Of a stretch of DNA of 42,577 nucleotides, positions 1-8,133 are shown piece after piece. A program made the translations under genes and the position numbers. The notes beneath the pieces are model-generated. The model was not told where the DNA came from. It saw nothing but the letters and a program-made list of their open reading frames with translations, and searched no databases. Numbering within the stretch: the first letter of the stretch is position 1; each line of letters opens with the position of its first letter. This DNA is from an uncultured Opitutales bacterium (GTDB taxonomy: Bacteria > Verrucomicrobiota > Verrucomicrobiia > Opitutales > Intestinicryptomonadaceae), in NCBI GenBank assembly GCA_900545715.1, contig URAJ01000019.1, positions 1-42,577 on the forward strand, given 5' to 3'.

Positions 1-76
1 CCTTCTTCTCTTATCCCCTCTTTCTTCCTCATCCCACTGAGTTTGACGAAGAGCGCCCTTTTTTATTGCCAGAGAC

Positions 77-1360
77 TTGTTGGCGAACGGCTCGCCAAAC
101 GAAAAGGTGAACGTAGCCGTAATAGGCATAGGCAAGCAGGTTCCCGCGCATTTAAGCTATGCGGGAATGGACGTTTGCAGGTTGATGGCCGTTTGCGACG
201 TCGATACGGAGCGCACGGCGTGGGCCAAGCAGAAATTGGAGAACGACTACAAGAACAGCGGGCAGTCCGTGGAGGTAAAGACCTTCCGCGACTTCCGCGA
301 ATTGCTCGCCGACCCGTCGATAGACGCAGTTTCGATTGCAACTCCCGACCACTGGCACGCGATAATGAGCATACTCGCCGCGCGCGCCGGCAAGCACGTG
401 TATTGCGAAAAGCCCTTGACGTTCTCGATACAGGAGGGCGAACAGGTTTTGAAGGCTGTCAAGGCCGCCGGAGTCGTATTCCAGACAGGCTCGCAGCAGC
501 GCAGCGAGACTTCGTTTAGGAATGCCGTGCAGCTCGCGCGCACGGGAATGCTCGGCGAGATAAAAGCCGTATTTTGCGCAGTGCCTTGGAGGTTCCCGGT
601 ATTTTACAACTGGCCGGCGGAAGAGCTCCCGGCGACAATGGATTGGGAAATGTGGGTAGGCCCCGCCCCGATGAGGCCCTATTCGCGGCATCTGCTACAC
701 CCGCTCCTTCCCGCTAACGCCCGCGGCGGGCGCTTCGGATACGAATGGGGCGCATGGAGATGGCACTACGACTACGGCAACGGCATGCAGGGCGACTGGG
801 GCGCGCACCACTTCGACATCGCCCAGTGGGGACTGAATATGGACGGCAAAGGCCCGAAGTACGTGCGCCCGTACACCGCCCAAAACCCCTCTAACATACA
901 CGACAAGCGCAGCCTGTACTACGAATACGAAAACGGAACAAAGGTGTTCTACGGACATCCGACTGAACATTTGAAAAAACTCGGCGCAAACAACCTCAGC
1001 CCGATGGTAACCTTCATCGGCACTGAAGGAACGGCGTGCGCAAGCCGCGGCGGATTCTTCTGGGCGAGCTCGCCGTCGCTTATGAACGTAAAGCTTCCGG
1101 AAGGTCAGGAGTCGGCCTATATGAACGGCTTCGGAAACCACAACCGCAACTTCATAGAAAGCATTCTTACCGGAAGGCCGACAATATGCCCAGTAGAGGC
1201 GGGCGTATCGTCTTCCAACATGTGCATAATGGGCACTATCGCCCATAGGCTCGGCCGCATGCTCGAATGGGATTGGAAGAACTCGACTTTCGTTAACGAT
1301 CCAGAGGCCGTTTCGCTAATGTGGCGCGAAAACCGCGGCGAATGGGCTAAGGTATTCTAA
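77..1360 (+). CDS. Gfo/Idh/MocA family oxidoreductase, 5' end uncertain
   Basis: This is an NAD(P)-dependent sugar or polyol dehydrogenase of the Gfo/Idh/MocA family; the substrate cannot be told from sequence. The N-terminal Rossmann fold is visible (VAVIGIGKQ near residues 13-21, then VCDVD near 39-43), as is the family EKP signature at residues 111-113. The C-terminal half contains W-rich stretches typical of secreted PVC members (WHYDYGNGMQGDWGAHHFD). I give the first usable start, a TTG at 77, but the frame is open back to position 47 and reads RRAPFFIARDLLANG, which looks like the end of a twin-arginine signal peptide. A TGA at 44-46 interrupts it, so the true N-terminus is probably lost to a frameshift or to the window edge. 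The ThuA-type gene begins 20 nt downstream, a common pairing for secreted carbohydrate metabolism in this phylum. The family call is firm; the start is not. Confidence 0.85.
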   Translation: MLANGSPNEKVNVAVIGIGKQVPAHLSYAGMDVCRLMAVCDVDTERTAWAKQKLENDYKNSGQSVEVKTFRDFRELLADPSIDAVSIATPDHWHAIMSILAARAGKHVYCEKPLTFSIQEGEQVLKAVKAAGVVFQTGSQQRSETSFRNAVQLARTGMLGEIKAVFCAVPWRFPVFYNWPAEELPATMDWEMWVGPAPMRPYSRHLLHPLLPANARGGRFGYEWGAWRWHYDYGNGMQGDWGAHHFDIAQWGLNMDGKGPKYVRPYTAQNPSNIHDKRSLYYEYENGTKVFYGHPTEHLKKLGANNLSPMVTFIGTEGTACASRGGFFWASSPSLMNVKLPEGQESAYMNGFGNHNRNFIESILTGRPTICPVEAGVSSSNMCIMGTIAHRLGRMLEWDWKNSTFVNDPEAVSLMWRENRGEWAKVF

Positions 1361-1380
1361 TTTCTACCGGAGGACTTTTG

Positions 1381-4300
1381 ATGAAAAAACTTACGACACT
1401 CTTCCTCGCGGCGGCTGCCGCGTTCGCCGTGCTGCCCGCGTTTGGCCAGGTGAAAATGAAATATCAGCCCGATCCGGTTTTCGGTCAGGACAGAATTAAG
1501 AAGCTCCACGACGCCTCGCCTGCAAAGGCGGCAGTCGCCCCGGCAAAGCCGCGCAAAATGCTCATATTTTCGCGCACTTCCGGGTTCAGGCACTACGGCG
1601 GAATTGTCGCCGCAAAGGAAGTCCTAAAACATATGGGCGAAAAGCTCGGCGTTTGGGAAACCGTAATCAGCGACGATATAAACGAATTTACGCCCGAAAA
1701 TCTTAAAAAATACGACGTAGTAATCCTCAACAACCCGACCGCCGCATGCTTCGGGCCCACGAATGTGGAATTGGACCAAATGTCCAAAGAGGATGCTAAA
1801 AAGGCGGTTCAAAATTCGTTGCAATACTGCAAGAACCTTATAGAATACGTCAAGAATGGCGGCGGCGTCGTCGGATTGCACTCGTCTCCCGACTGCTACA
1901 ACTACGACAATATCCGCTGCTGGGAATACACAAACTTGCTTGGGGGAGACTTCGTCGCCCATCCGTGGACTCTCGGCGGCTGGACCGGCGTTATCTCCCC
2001 GAAGTACATGTTCTCAATAGACGATGAAAATTCTCCGATAACAAAGGGGATATGGCCTTCAAACGGCTTTATGGTCTATGATGAAATCTACATGATGGGC
2101 AAGTCCTACGATCGCTCGAAATGCAGAATCCTCATACGCTTGGATACCGACCAGAGCTATTTCCTGCGCGAGAACGATAGGCTAAATCCCCCGAAGATCC
2201 GCGACGACAAAGATATTGGCGTTGTCTGGATTAAGAGCGAAGGCAACGGAAGAGTAGCCTATTTCGGCTTCGGCCACGACTGGAACAACTATGCGAATCC
2301 GCGCATTCAGGAAATGTTGATGCGCTTGGTTCAGTTCGCCTGCGGCGACCTAAAAGCCGACACGTCGTCAATCCCGATGGGAACAAAGCGCCCCGTCGGC
2401 GCAATTTGCGACGCCCCGACCGTACAACAGATAGAGGCAATGTCAACATTCGACTACGGCAAGGGCGACAAAGAGATAAACGAAGTTATTTTCGGCGTAT
2501 TCTCCAACAACTTCGACAAGAAATATTGCGCGGAAATAGAGAAGTTTATTTACGACCAAATTTCCCAGAAAAAAGGCACAGAATATTACCGTTCGATGCT
2601 CGCCGAACTTCTGTGGGCTACCGGAATATCAAACAAGGCAAGCTGCAGAAAATTTGAGCGCCTTATGAAGGAAGCAGAAAGCGAAGGCATAAGGGGAAGG
2701 CTCTCGAATGCGGTTGACCACTTCAAAAAGCGCAATGTTCCCTACGCGCGCGAACGCAAGTTTAAAGTGCCCGAAGAATTGCCGCAGGGATTCAGGGAAC
2801 AGTGCCGCCTGATGAAATTCTTGGCGGACAATCCCGATGTGCCGATGCCCGAATACCTCAAATTCTCGGCTCTCGACGACAACGGAAAAACCCGTCTAAT
2901 ATATACAATCGCCGCCCGCGGCGGAGATTTGTCGGAAGCTTTGAAATTGGAGCCGACTAATGCCGATATGACTGTCGCGTTGGCGTTCGCCGCAGCGAAG
3001 GCCGGATCGGACAAAGACATTCCCAATATCTTAAAGGGCGCAAAATTCCTGCGCGGCGGATATGTTGCGAATGTCGCCTCGTACATAGTTTCAATAAAGT
3101 CCCCAGACACCGCGAAAACCCTTCTTGAAAAATCGGCAAGCGCCGACGCGAGCCAGTCGGCTCTTATAACGGCATGCCTTGTGAGAATGAATCTCGACAG
3201 AATGGTCAAGGAGCTTTTCGCAGGGTACGAAAGCAAGTCGCCCGAGCTTAAGGCGTCGATAATGAAGACAGCCGCGAGCATCGCAAATACGGAAGTATTT
3301 TCGACAGTCGCCAAGTACCTGCCCGGCGAAACCGACAAAAAAGTGAAAACAGAAGCCTTGAAAGCCCTCATACGCACGGCGCAGTCCTACTTTGAGCCGG
3401 ATATGTTCGCGCATGTTGAGGCCGCCTACGACAAGTGCGACGCAGCGACGAAAAAAATGCTGCTAAGACTCGTGCGCTACGCTTCCGATAGCAGGGCTGT
3501 CGAGCTTTGCAAAAAAGCTTACTCGGAGGGATTCAAAACGGAGGCCATAAAGGCTCTTGGCGAATTTGAAAACGCCTTGGCTTTTGAGCCGCTCGTACAG
3601 ATAGCGAAAGCGTCTTCCGACGACCGGGAAAAAACGCTTGCGCAGATTGCGATTGTCGATGTTGCGAGCCGCTGCAGCTTTGACGACGACTCCGCAAACT
3701 ACATAATGAACAGCGCAATCCGCCAAGAGGAAAAGGACAAGGCGGCCGACATAATGGTTCGCAAGCCCACCCCGCGTGGCGTTGAAATCCTGAGGGAAAT
3801 CGGCAAAACCGCCGAGGCCGACAAAGCCCAAAAGACTCTATCCAAGATAAAGATGGCCTTCCAGAGCTCCGAGGGCGAGTCCGACTTCCGCAATGCGCTC
3901 GACAAAAATCCGTCAACGCGCTGGACAAACGGCTCCCTCATCCGCAAGGGACACTGGATTGCGTTCGACTTCGGCTATCCCAAGAAAATAGGGGAAATAG
4001 ACTTTAATCTTGGCACATCGCAGAGCGACTTCCCGGACAGCTTTAAAGTTCTGGCGGGTCCGACGGCGGCTTCCGCGCGCGAAGTTGAATGCATTGTATC
4101 CAAGAAAAAGGGAATCCTTAAAATAGGGTTCGAGAAGCCGATTTCCGCGCAGGTTGTCAAACTCCTCGCAACTGCCGATAAGAGTTCCAACTGGTGGTCG
4201 ATTCACGAAGTCGAATTCAAGGATAAATACGTGCAAGACGACAACTCTAAAGACCCCGCGTTCGCCTTTAACGGAATTATCATAGACTTCAACTCCGCCC

Positions 4301-4626
4301 TTGACGGAAGCGAAGGTTCGCGCTGGTCGAGCAATAAAAATATCGAGAAGGGCGCTTGGCTTGGCATAGACTTCAAGTCTCCGAAAAAAATCTCCAAGCT
4401 ATTGTTCAATCTCGGCTATTCTCAGAGCGATTTCCCGTCGGCATTCAAGGTGTTTGCCGGAAAATCGATGAATTCGTTGTCCGAAGTGCCGTTCAAATCT
4501 TCAAAGAATGGAAGCGTCTTGGAGGTCTCCTTTGAGCCCCCCGTCAACGCCAGAGTATTTAAGATTGTTTCCGGCGTAAATTCGGACAAATGGTGGTCTG
4601 TCCACGAGTTTGAATTCAAAGAATAG
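1381..4626 (+). CDS. Secreted ThuA-like / helical repeat / tandem discoidin (F5/8C) protein
   Basis: The 1081-residue product starts with a clear Sec signal peptide (MKKLTTLFLAAAAAFAVLP, cleavage near AFG-Q). Residues about 50-320 are a ThuA-like domain (trehalose-utilisation, glutamine-amidotransferase-like fold), with RKMLIFSRTSGFRHYG at its start and GGGVVGLHSS in the middle. Residues about 330-820 are alanine-rich helices resembling HEAT-type repeats. Two similar beta domains follow (about 835-950 and 965-1080); both contain SRW or TRW, a LG(T/Y)SQSDFP motif and WW(S)(I/V)HE(V/F)EF, which I read as tandem F5/8C (discoidin) carbohydrate-binding modules. ATG at 1381 is chosen because GGAGG at 1369-1373 lies 7 nt ahead. 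It follows the oxidoreductase by 20 nt and is closed by a terminator. A role in binding or processing extracellular glycans is inference. Confidence 0.82.
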   Translation: MKKLTTLFLAAAAAFAVLPAFGQVKMKYQPDPVFGQDRIKKLHDASPAKAAVAPAKPRKMLIFSRTSGFRHYGGIVAAKEVLKHMGEKLGVWETVISDDINEFTPENLKKYDVVILNNPTAACFGPTNVELDQMSKEDAKKAVQNSLQYCKNLIEYVKNGGGVVGLHSSPDCYNYDNIRCWEYTNLLGGDFVAHPWTLGGWTGVISPKYMFSIDDENSPITKGIWPSNGFMVYDEIYMMGKSYDRSKCRILIRLDTDQSYFLRENDRLNPPKIRDDKDIGVVWIKSEGNGRVAYFGFGHDWNNYANPRIQEMLMRLVQFACGDLKADTSSIPMGTKRPVGAICDAPTVQQIEAMSTFDYGKGDKEINEVIFGVFSNNFDKKYCAEIEKFIYDQISQKKGTEYYRSMLAELLWATGISNKASCRKFERLMKEAESEGIRGRLSNAVDHFKKRNVPYARERKFKVPEELPQGFREQCRLMKFLADNPDVPMPEYLKFSALDDNGKTRLIYTIAARGGDLSEALKLEPTNADMTVALAFAAAKAGSDKDIPNILKGAKFLRGGYVANVASYIVSIKSPDTAKTLLEKSASADASQSALITACLVRMNLDRMVKELFAGYESKSPELKASIMKTAASIANTEVFSTVAKYLPGETDKKVKTEALKALIRTAQSYFEPDMFAHVEAAYDKCDAATKKMLLRLVRYASDSRAVELCKKAYSEGFKTEAIKALGEFENALAFEPLVQIAKASSDDREKTLAQIAIVDVASRCSFDDDSANYIMNSAIRQEEKDKAADIMVRKPTPRGVEILREIGKTAEADKAQKTLSKIKMAFQSSEGESDFRNALDKNPSTRWTNGSLIRKGHWIAFDFGYPKKIGEIDFNLGTSQSDFPDSFKVLAGPTAASAREVECIVSKKKGILKIGFEKPISAQVVKLLATADKSSNWWSIHEVEFKDKYVQDDNSKDPAFAFNGIIIDFNSALDGSEGSRWSSNKNIEKGAWLGIDFKSPKKISKLLFNLGYSQSDFPSAFKVFAGKSMNSLSEVPFKSSKNGSVLEVSFEPPVNARVFKIVSGVNSDKWWSVHEFEFKE

Positions 4627-4653
4627 ATTTTTATATCTCTCTAAGAAAATAAG

Positions 4654-4688
4654 AAAATCCGCCTCCGCAATGAGGCGGATTTTTTTTG
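4654..4688 (+). terminator. Rho-independent terminator after the ThuA gene
   Basis: A 12-bp perfect stem (AAAATCCGCCTC pairing with GAGGCGGATTTT) with a 6-nt loop runs into a stretch of T. It lies 28 nt after the stop codon of the ThuA-like gene, so it should end the first transcription unit. Confidence 0.92.
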
Positions 4689-4689
4689 A

Positions 4690-5207
4690 TGGAGGGCGGA
4701 AGTCTTTTTTTGTATTTTAGATTTTATTCCACAGAATTGGTCGGGATTTTTTTAGAATATTAAGATTTTGATGTCTGGCACTTGCGAAATCGGAAGGTTT
4801 TTTAATTTCAAATGCAAGTTGCCCTCGTTGCGCCGCCGTATTTATATGCAATTATTCGAATAGAAATGTAATCGGGGCTTTGTGCAACGGTATCTTTGAG
4901 AAAGCTCGTCAGAAATGAGCAAAACTGCTCAAAAAATGCAAAAAAAACAAAAATGTGCACGGGTGGCTGCACACGATTTTTCCCAAAAAAGTCCGCGAAT
5001 CATACCAGCTGCTTATTTGCGGGAATATGCGATTGCAAATAATGCCGCCCGCAAGTTTTTTGAACGGGGCCTTTGGGTTGTAATATAGGAGCAGGCTGAG
5101 CAGAAAAAGGCAATTTTACAAAAAATGCGCCGTTTGCGCGATTTTGTCTGTCTAAAATTTTGTTGTATTTTAAAAAGCGGATTATATTTTATGTGGAAAA
5201 TTTCATT
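4690..5207. other. 518-bp intergenic region upstream of nuoB, no gene seen
   Basis: The stretch is AT-rich, with stops in every frame. In particular no NuoA-like small membrane protein is encoded here. Two short inverted repeats are visible: TGAGCA/TGCTCA at 4916-4931, and TGTGCA/TGCACA near 4955-4975. The downstream end holds the likely nuo promoter. Confidence 0.6.
5160..5188 (+). promoter_or_regulatory. Possible sigma-70 promoter of the nuo operon
   Basis: TTGTTG at 5160-5165 and TATATT at 5183-5188 are separated by 17 nt. Transcription would start near 5195, giving a short leader ahead of the nuoB ATG at 5208. This is by-eye matching in AT-rich DNA and unproven. Confidence 0.35.
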
Positions 5208-5717
5208 ATGGATAATAGTGCAATCAAGGGTTTCGACACCAAAGGCGAGCAGGGATTTGTCTATACCAAACTGGACGCAGCCATAAACTGGGTTAGGGCT
5301 AATTCGGTATGGCCTCAACCAATGGGGTTGGCCTGTTGCGCAATAGAACTAATGGCGGTTGGTGGTTCGCGTTTCGACATCGGACGCTTCGGAATGGAAG
5401 TAATGCGCTTCTCGCCGAGGCAGGCCGACTGCATGATTGTCGCGGGAACCGTGACCTATAAAATGGCGGGCGCAATAAAGCGCATATACGACCAAATGAC
5501 GGCTCCCAAATGGGTGATAGCCATGGGCGCGTGCGCATCGTCCGGGGGAATGTTCCGGACTTACTCGACGCTCCAAGGGGTTGACAGGATAATTCCGGTC
5601 GACATATACATAAGCGGCTGTCCGCCGCGCCCGGAGGCGCTGCTCGATGCAATGGTCTCTCTGCAAAACAAAATACGCACCGAAAGGTCCGCAAAAAATC
5701 TGTTTTCGGCAAAATAA
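5208..5717 (+). CDS. nuoB: NADH-quinone oxidoreductase subunit B (NuoB)
   Basis: NuoB is the peripheral-arm subunit of complex I that holds cluster N2, the last iron-sulfur centre before quinone. All four ligands are visible in the 169-residue product: the adjacent pair C43-C44 in [12 protein letters not shown]109 in MGACASSGG, and C138 in [12 protein letters not shown]. The ATG at 5208 is chosen over an upstream TTG because the extra residues would be hydrophobic/basic filler not seen in the family, and the likely promoter lies inside that stretch. No strong Shine-Dalgarno is present. It is the first gene of the nuo block; the usual nuoA is not in front of it. nuoC starts 6 nt after the stop. 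Confidence 0.96.
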   Translation: MDNSAIKGFDTKGEQGFVYTKLDAAINWVRANSVWPQPMGLACCAIELMAVGGSRFDIGRFGMEVMRFSPRQADCMIVAGTVTYKMAGAIKRIYDQMTAPKWVIAMGACASSGGMFRTYSTLQGVDRIIPVDIYISGCPPRPEALLDAMVSLQNKIRTERSAKNLFSAK

Positions 5718-5723
5718 ATTTAT

Positions 5724-6332
5724 ATGGACAGCGAAAAAATAATTTCCGAACTACCCTTTTTAAAGCCGCGAAAATCGTCCGACTCAATCGCAGCTTTCGA
5801 CTGCCCGCCGGAAAACCTCGTAAAGGCCGCCAAAACCCTCAGGGACAGTTTTGATTGCAATTCCTTGCAAGACATCGCGGCCATAGACATGGGAGTTGAC
5901 AGCAACCCCCGCTTTGGCGCGGTTTACCACTTTTATTCGCACTCCAAGAAAAAATACGCGCGGCTGGTGTGCATGTGCGCGGATTCCGAAAACCCGGCGC
6001 TGCCCTCCCTGTGCGGAGTTTTCAAAGGGGCGGATTGGCACGAGCGCGAGGCGTTCGACCTCATGGGCATAACGTTTGAAGGCCACCCGTCGCTAAGGCG
6101 CATTCTGATGTGGGATTCATACCCGTGGCACCCTCTCCGCAAGGACTTTCCGCTCGCGGGGCGCGAAGCGCCGCTTCCCGACACTTTCGCGGACAACGAA
6201 GACGCTACAAGAGTAGTTCCCGCTCCCGAGGAGGGCGGTCCATTCCACTCGCCGTCAAAACCGACGGTTTTTGCCTCTCAACGGGAGCCGCGCAGCGCGG
6301 AATTTCCGTGCGGCGAAAACGGCAACGCTTAA
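5724..6332 (+). CDS. nuoC: NADH-quinone oxidoreductase subunit C (NuoC)
   Basis: NuoC is the 30-kDa subunit of the complex I peripheral arm and packs against NuoD near the quinone site. The family signature is in the middle of the 202-residue product: WHEREAFDLMGITFEGHP, followed by RRILM and PLRKDFPL. About 45 residues after this core form a proline- and charge-rich tail (about 157-202) that is longer than I would expect and looks disordered. NuoC is separate from NuoD here, unlike the fused NuoCD of enterobacteria. Spacing is 6 nt from nuoB and 12 nt to nuoD. Confidence 0.94.
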   Translation: MDSEKIISELPFLKPRKSSDSIAAFDCPPENLVKAAKTLRDSFDCNSLQDIAAIDMGVDSNPRFGAVYHFYSHSKKKYARLVCMCADSENPALPSLCGVFKGADWHEREAFDLMGITFEGHPSLRRILMWDSYPWHPLRKDFPLAGREAPLPDTFADNEDATRVVPAPEEGGPFHSPSKPTVFASQREPRSAEFPCGENGNA

Positions 6333-6344
6333 TTTCCTGAAAAA

Positions 6345-7562
6345 ATGCAAGAAGAATTTACATACCCCGAACCCGCAAACCTCGGCGCGGACAGAATCGG
6401 CGAGAAGATGATTGTAAATCTCGGGCCGAACCACCCCGCAACACACGGAGTCCTCCGCCTAAAACTCGAGCTCGACGGGGATCTCGTGACGCGCTGCGAC
6501 CCGATAATAGGGCAGCTGCACCGCGGGCAGGAAAAACTCGCGGAAAATATGACGTACAACCAGTTTGTGCCGTTCACCGACAGGCTCGACTACCTTGCGC
6601 CGCTCTGCAACAATATCGCCTACTGCCTGTGCGCCGAAAAGCTCACCGGCATAGACGTCACCCCGCGCTGCAAGGCTCTCAGGGTAATATGCTGCGAGCT
6701 CTCGCGCATAGCGAGCCACCTGATAGGAATCGCAGCGTACGGCATGGACGCCGGTTCTTGGACGGTTTTTATGTATTGCTACACGCAGCGCGAAAAACTG
6801 TACACTCTGTTTGAACAGCTTACAGGGGCGAGGCTTACGACATCTTTTGCGCGCGTCGGCGGAATGCGCCGCGATATTCCCGAAGGTTGGCTGGGCGCGG
6901 TAAACGCTTTTGCGAACCAATTTCTACCCGCCCTCGACGAGATAGACGCCCTGATAACCCGCAATAAAATCTTTATGGACAGGGCTGTCGGCATAGGCGT
7001 AATAAGCGCCGAAGAGGCCATGCAGTGGGGGCTAACGGGCGCCAATTTGCGCGCGAGCGGCGTTGCAAGCGACCTTCGCAAAGACGTTCCGTACCTCGGC
7101 TACGAAGACTACGATTTTGACGTCGCAATAGGCGTAAACGGCGACTGCTACGACAGATGGCTCGTGCGAATCGAGGAAATGCGCCAGAGCATACGCATAG
7201 TCCGCCAGGCGATAGAGAAAATGCCGGACGGCCCCGTATGCATTGACAATCCGCATATAACACCGCCCGAAAAGACGAAAGTTCTCAAATATATGGAGAA
7301 CCTCATAAACAACTTCATAATAACCACGCAGGGGCCTGACCTCCCTGCCGGAGAGGCGTATTTTGAGGCGGAAAATCCGAAGGGCGCGCTGGGATTTTTC
7401 ATAATGTCCAACGGCGGCGGCGTGCCGTACCGCGTGAAAATACGCGCGCCCTCCTTCGTAAGCCTCTGCGCTATGCAGACGCTAATTCCCGGGCACCACA
7501 TCAGCGACGTGCCGATAATACTGGGCTCGATGGACTTCGTCCTCGGAGAGTGCGACAGATAA
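6345..7562 (+). CDS. nuoD: NADH-quinone oxidoreductase subunit D (NuoD)
   Basis: NuoD is the 49-kDa subunit, evolved from the large subunit of NiFe hydrogenases, and lines the quinone pocket with NuoB. The 405-residue product matches the family along its whole length: NLGPNHPATHGVLRL near the start, IGQLHRGQEKLAE, a C-terminal region with APSFVSLCAMQTLIPGHHI, and the ending LGECDR (family usually GEVDR). Length is normal. It lies 12 nt after nuoC and 15 nt before nuoE in the nuo transcript. Confidence 0.96.
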   Translation: MQEEFTYPEPANLGADRIGEKMIVNLGPNHPATHGVLRLKLELDGDLVTRCDPIIGQLHRGQEKLAENMTYNQFVPFTDRLDYLAPLCNNIAYCLCAEKLTGIDVTPRCKALRVICCELSRIASHLIGIAAYGMDAGSWTVFMYCYTQREKLYTLFEQLTGARLTTSFARVGGMRRDIPEGWLGAVNAFANQFLPALDEIDALITRNKIFMDRAVGIGVISAEEAMQWGLTGANLRASGVASDLRKDVPYLGYEDYDFDVAIGVNGDCYDRWLVRIEEMRQSIRIVRQAIEKMPDGPVCIDNPHITPPEKTKVLKYMENLINNFIITTQGPDLPAGEAYFEAENPKGALGFFIMSNGGGVPYRVKIRAPSFVSLCAMQTLIPGHHISDVPIILGSMDFVLGECDR

Positions 7563-7577
7563 AACGGAGCTTTTACA

Positions 7578-8129
7578 ATGGAAATCACCCCCGAAATCGA
7601 AAAAAAATGCGACGAGATTATCGCCCAATATCCGCGAAAGAAATCCGCCGCGATGATGCTGCTTCACACGATTCAGGAAAATTTCGGATACTTTGACGAC
7701 GACGCGATAAAATTCGCCGCCGACAAGCTCGGCGTCCGCCCCATAGAGGTCTACGGAATGATATCGTTCTACCCGATGTTTTCGACTAAACCGCGCGGGC
7801 GGATTCACATAAAAGTCTGCCGCACGCTTTCGTGCGCGATGGCGGGCTCGATAAAGCTCGGGCACGAGATATCCAAGCTCGTGAACTGCCCCATAGGAGA
7901 GACCCGCGGCATTTACACGCTCGAATTTGTGGAGTGCCTGGGCAACTGCGCAAAGGCTCCCAATGTGCAGGTAAACGACAAGCTCTTTGAAAAGGTTCTC
8001 CCGGAGGAGGCCGACAAATTTGTTGAAAAAATATCGGCGATGGACGCTGACGGCTCTCTTGCGCCGGCCCCGTTCGACGGCGAACCAAACGCAGAGGGCG
8101 ATTTTGAATCTCCCGCATATAAAGGATGA
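7578..8129 (+). CDS. nuoE: NADH-quinone oxidoreductase subunit E (NuoE)
   Basis: NuoE is the 24-kDa thioredoxin-like subunit carrying the N1a [2Fe-2S] cluster in the NADH-oxidising module with NuoF and NuoG. The four ligands fit the C-x4-C...C-x3-C pattern: C81 and C86 in CRTLSC, then C120 and C124 in CLGNC. The 183-residue length includes a short acidic tail after the core. GGAG at 7566-7569 lies 8 nt before the ATG. Its stop is 4 nt before the nuoF start. Confidence 0.95.
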   Translation: MEITPEIEKKCDEIIAQYPRKKSAAMMLLHTIQENFGYFDDDAIKFAADKLGVRPIEVYGMISFYPMFSTKPRGRIHIKVCRTLSCAMAGSIKLGHEISKLVNCPIGETRGIYTLEFVECLGNCAKAPNVQVNDKLFEKVLPEEADKFVEKISAMDADGSLAPAPFDGEPNAEGDFESPAYKG

Positions 8130-8133
8130 CGCC

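Noticed and set aside
5013..5318. 101-codon minus-strand frame that crosses the nuoB start
   Set aside because: Antisense to nuoB and its promoter with no recognisable product; it is also not NuoA.
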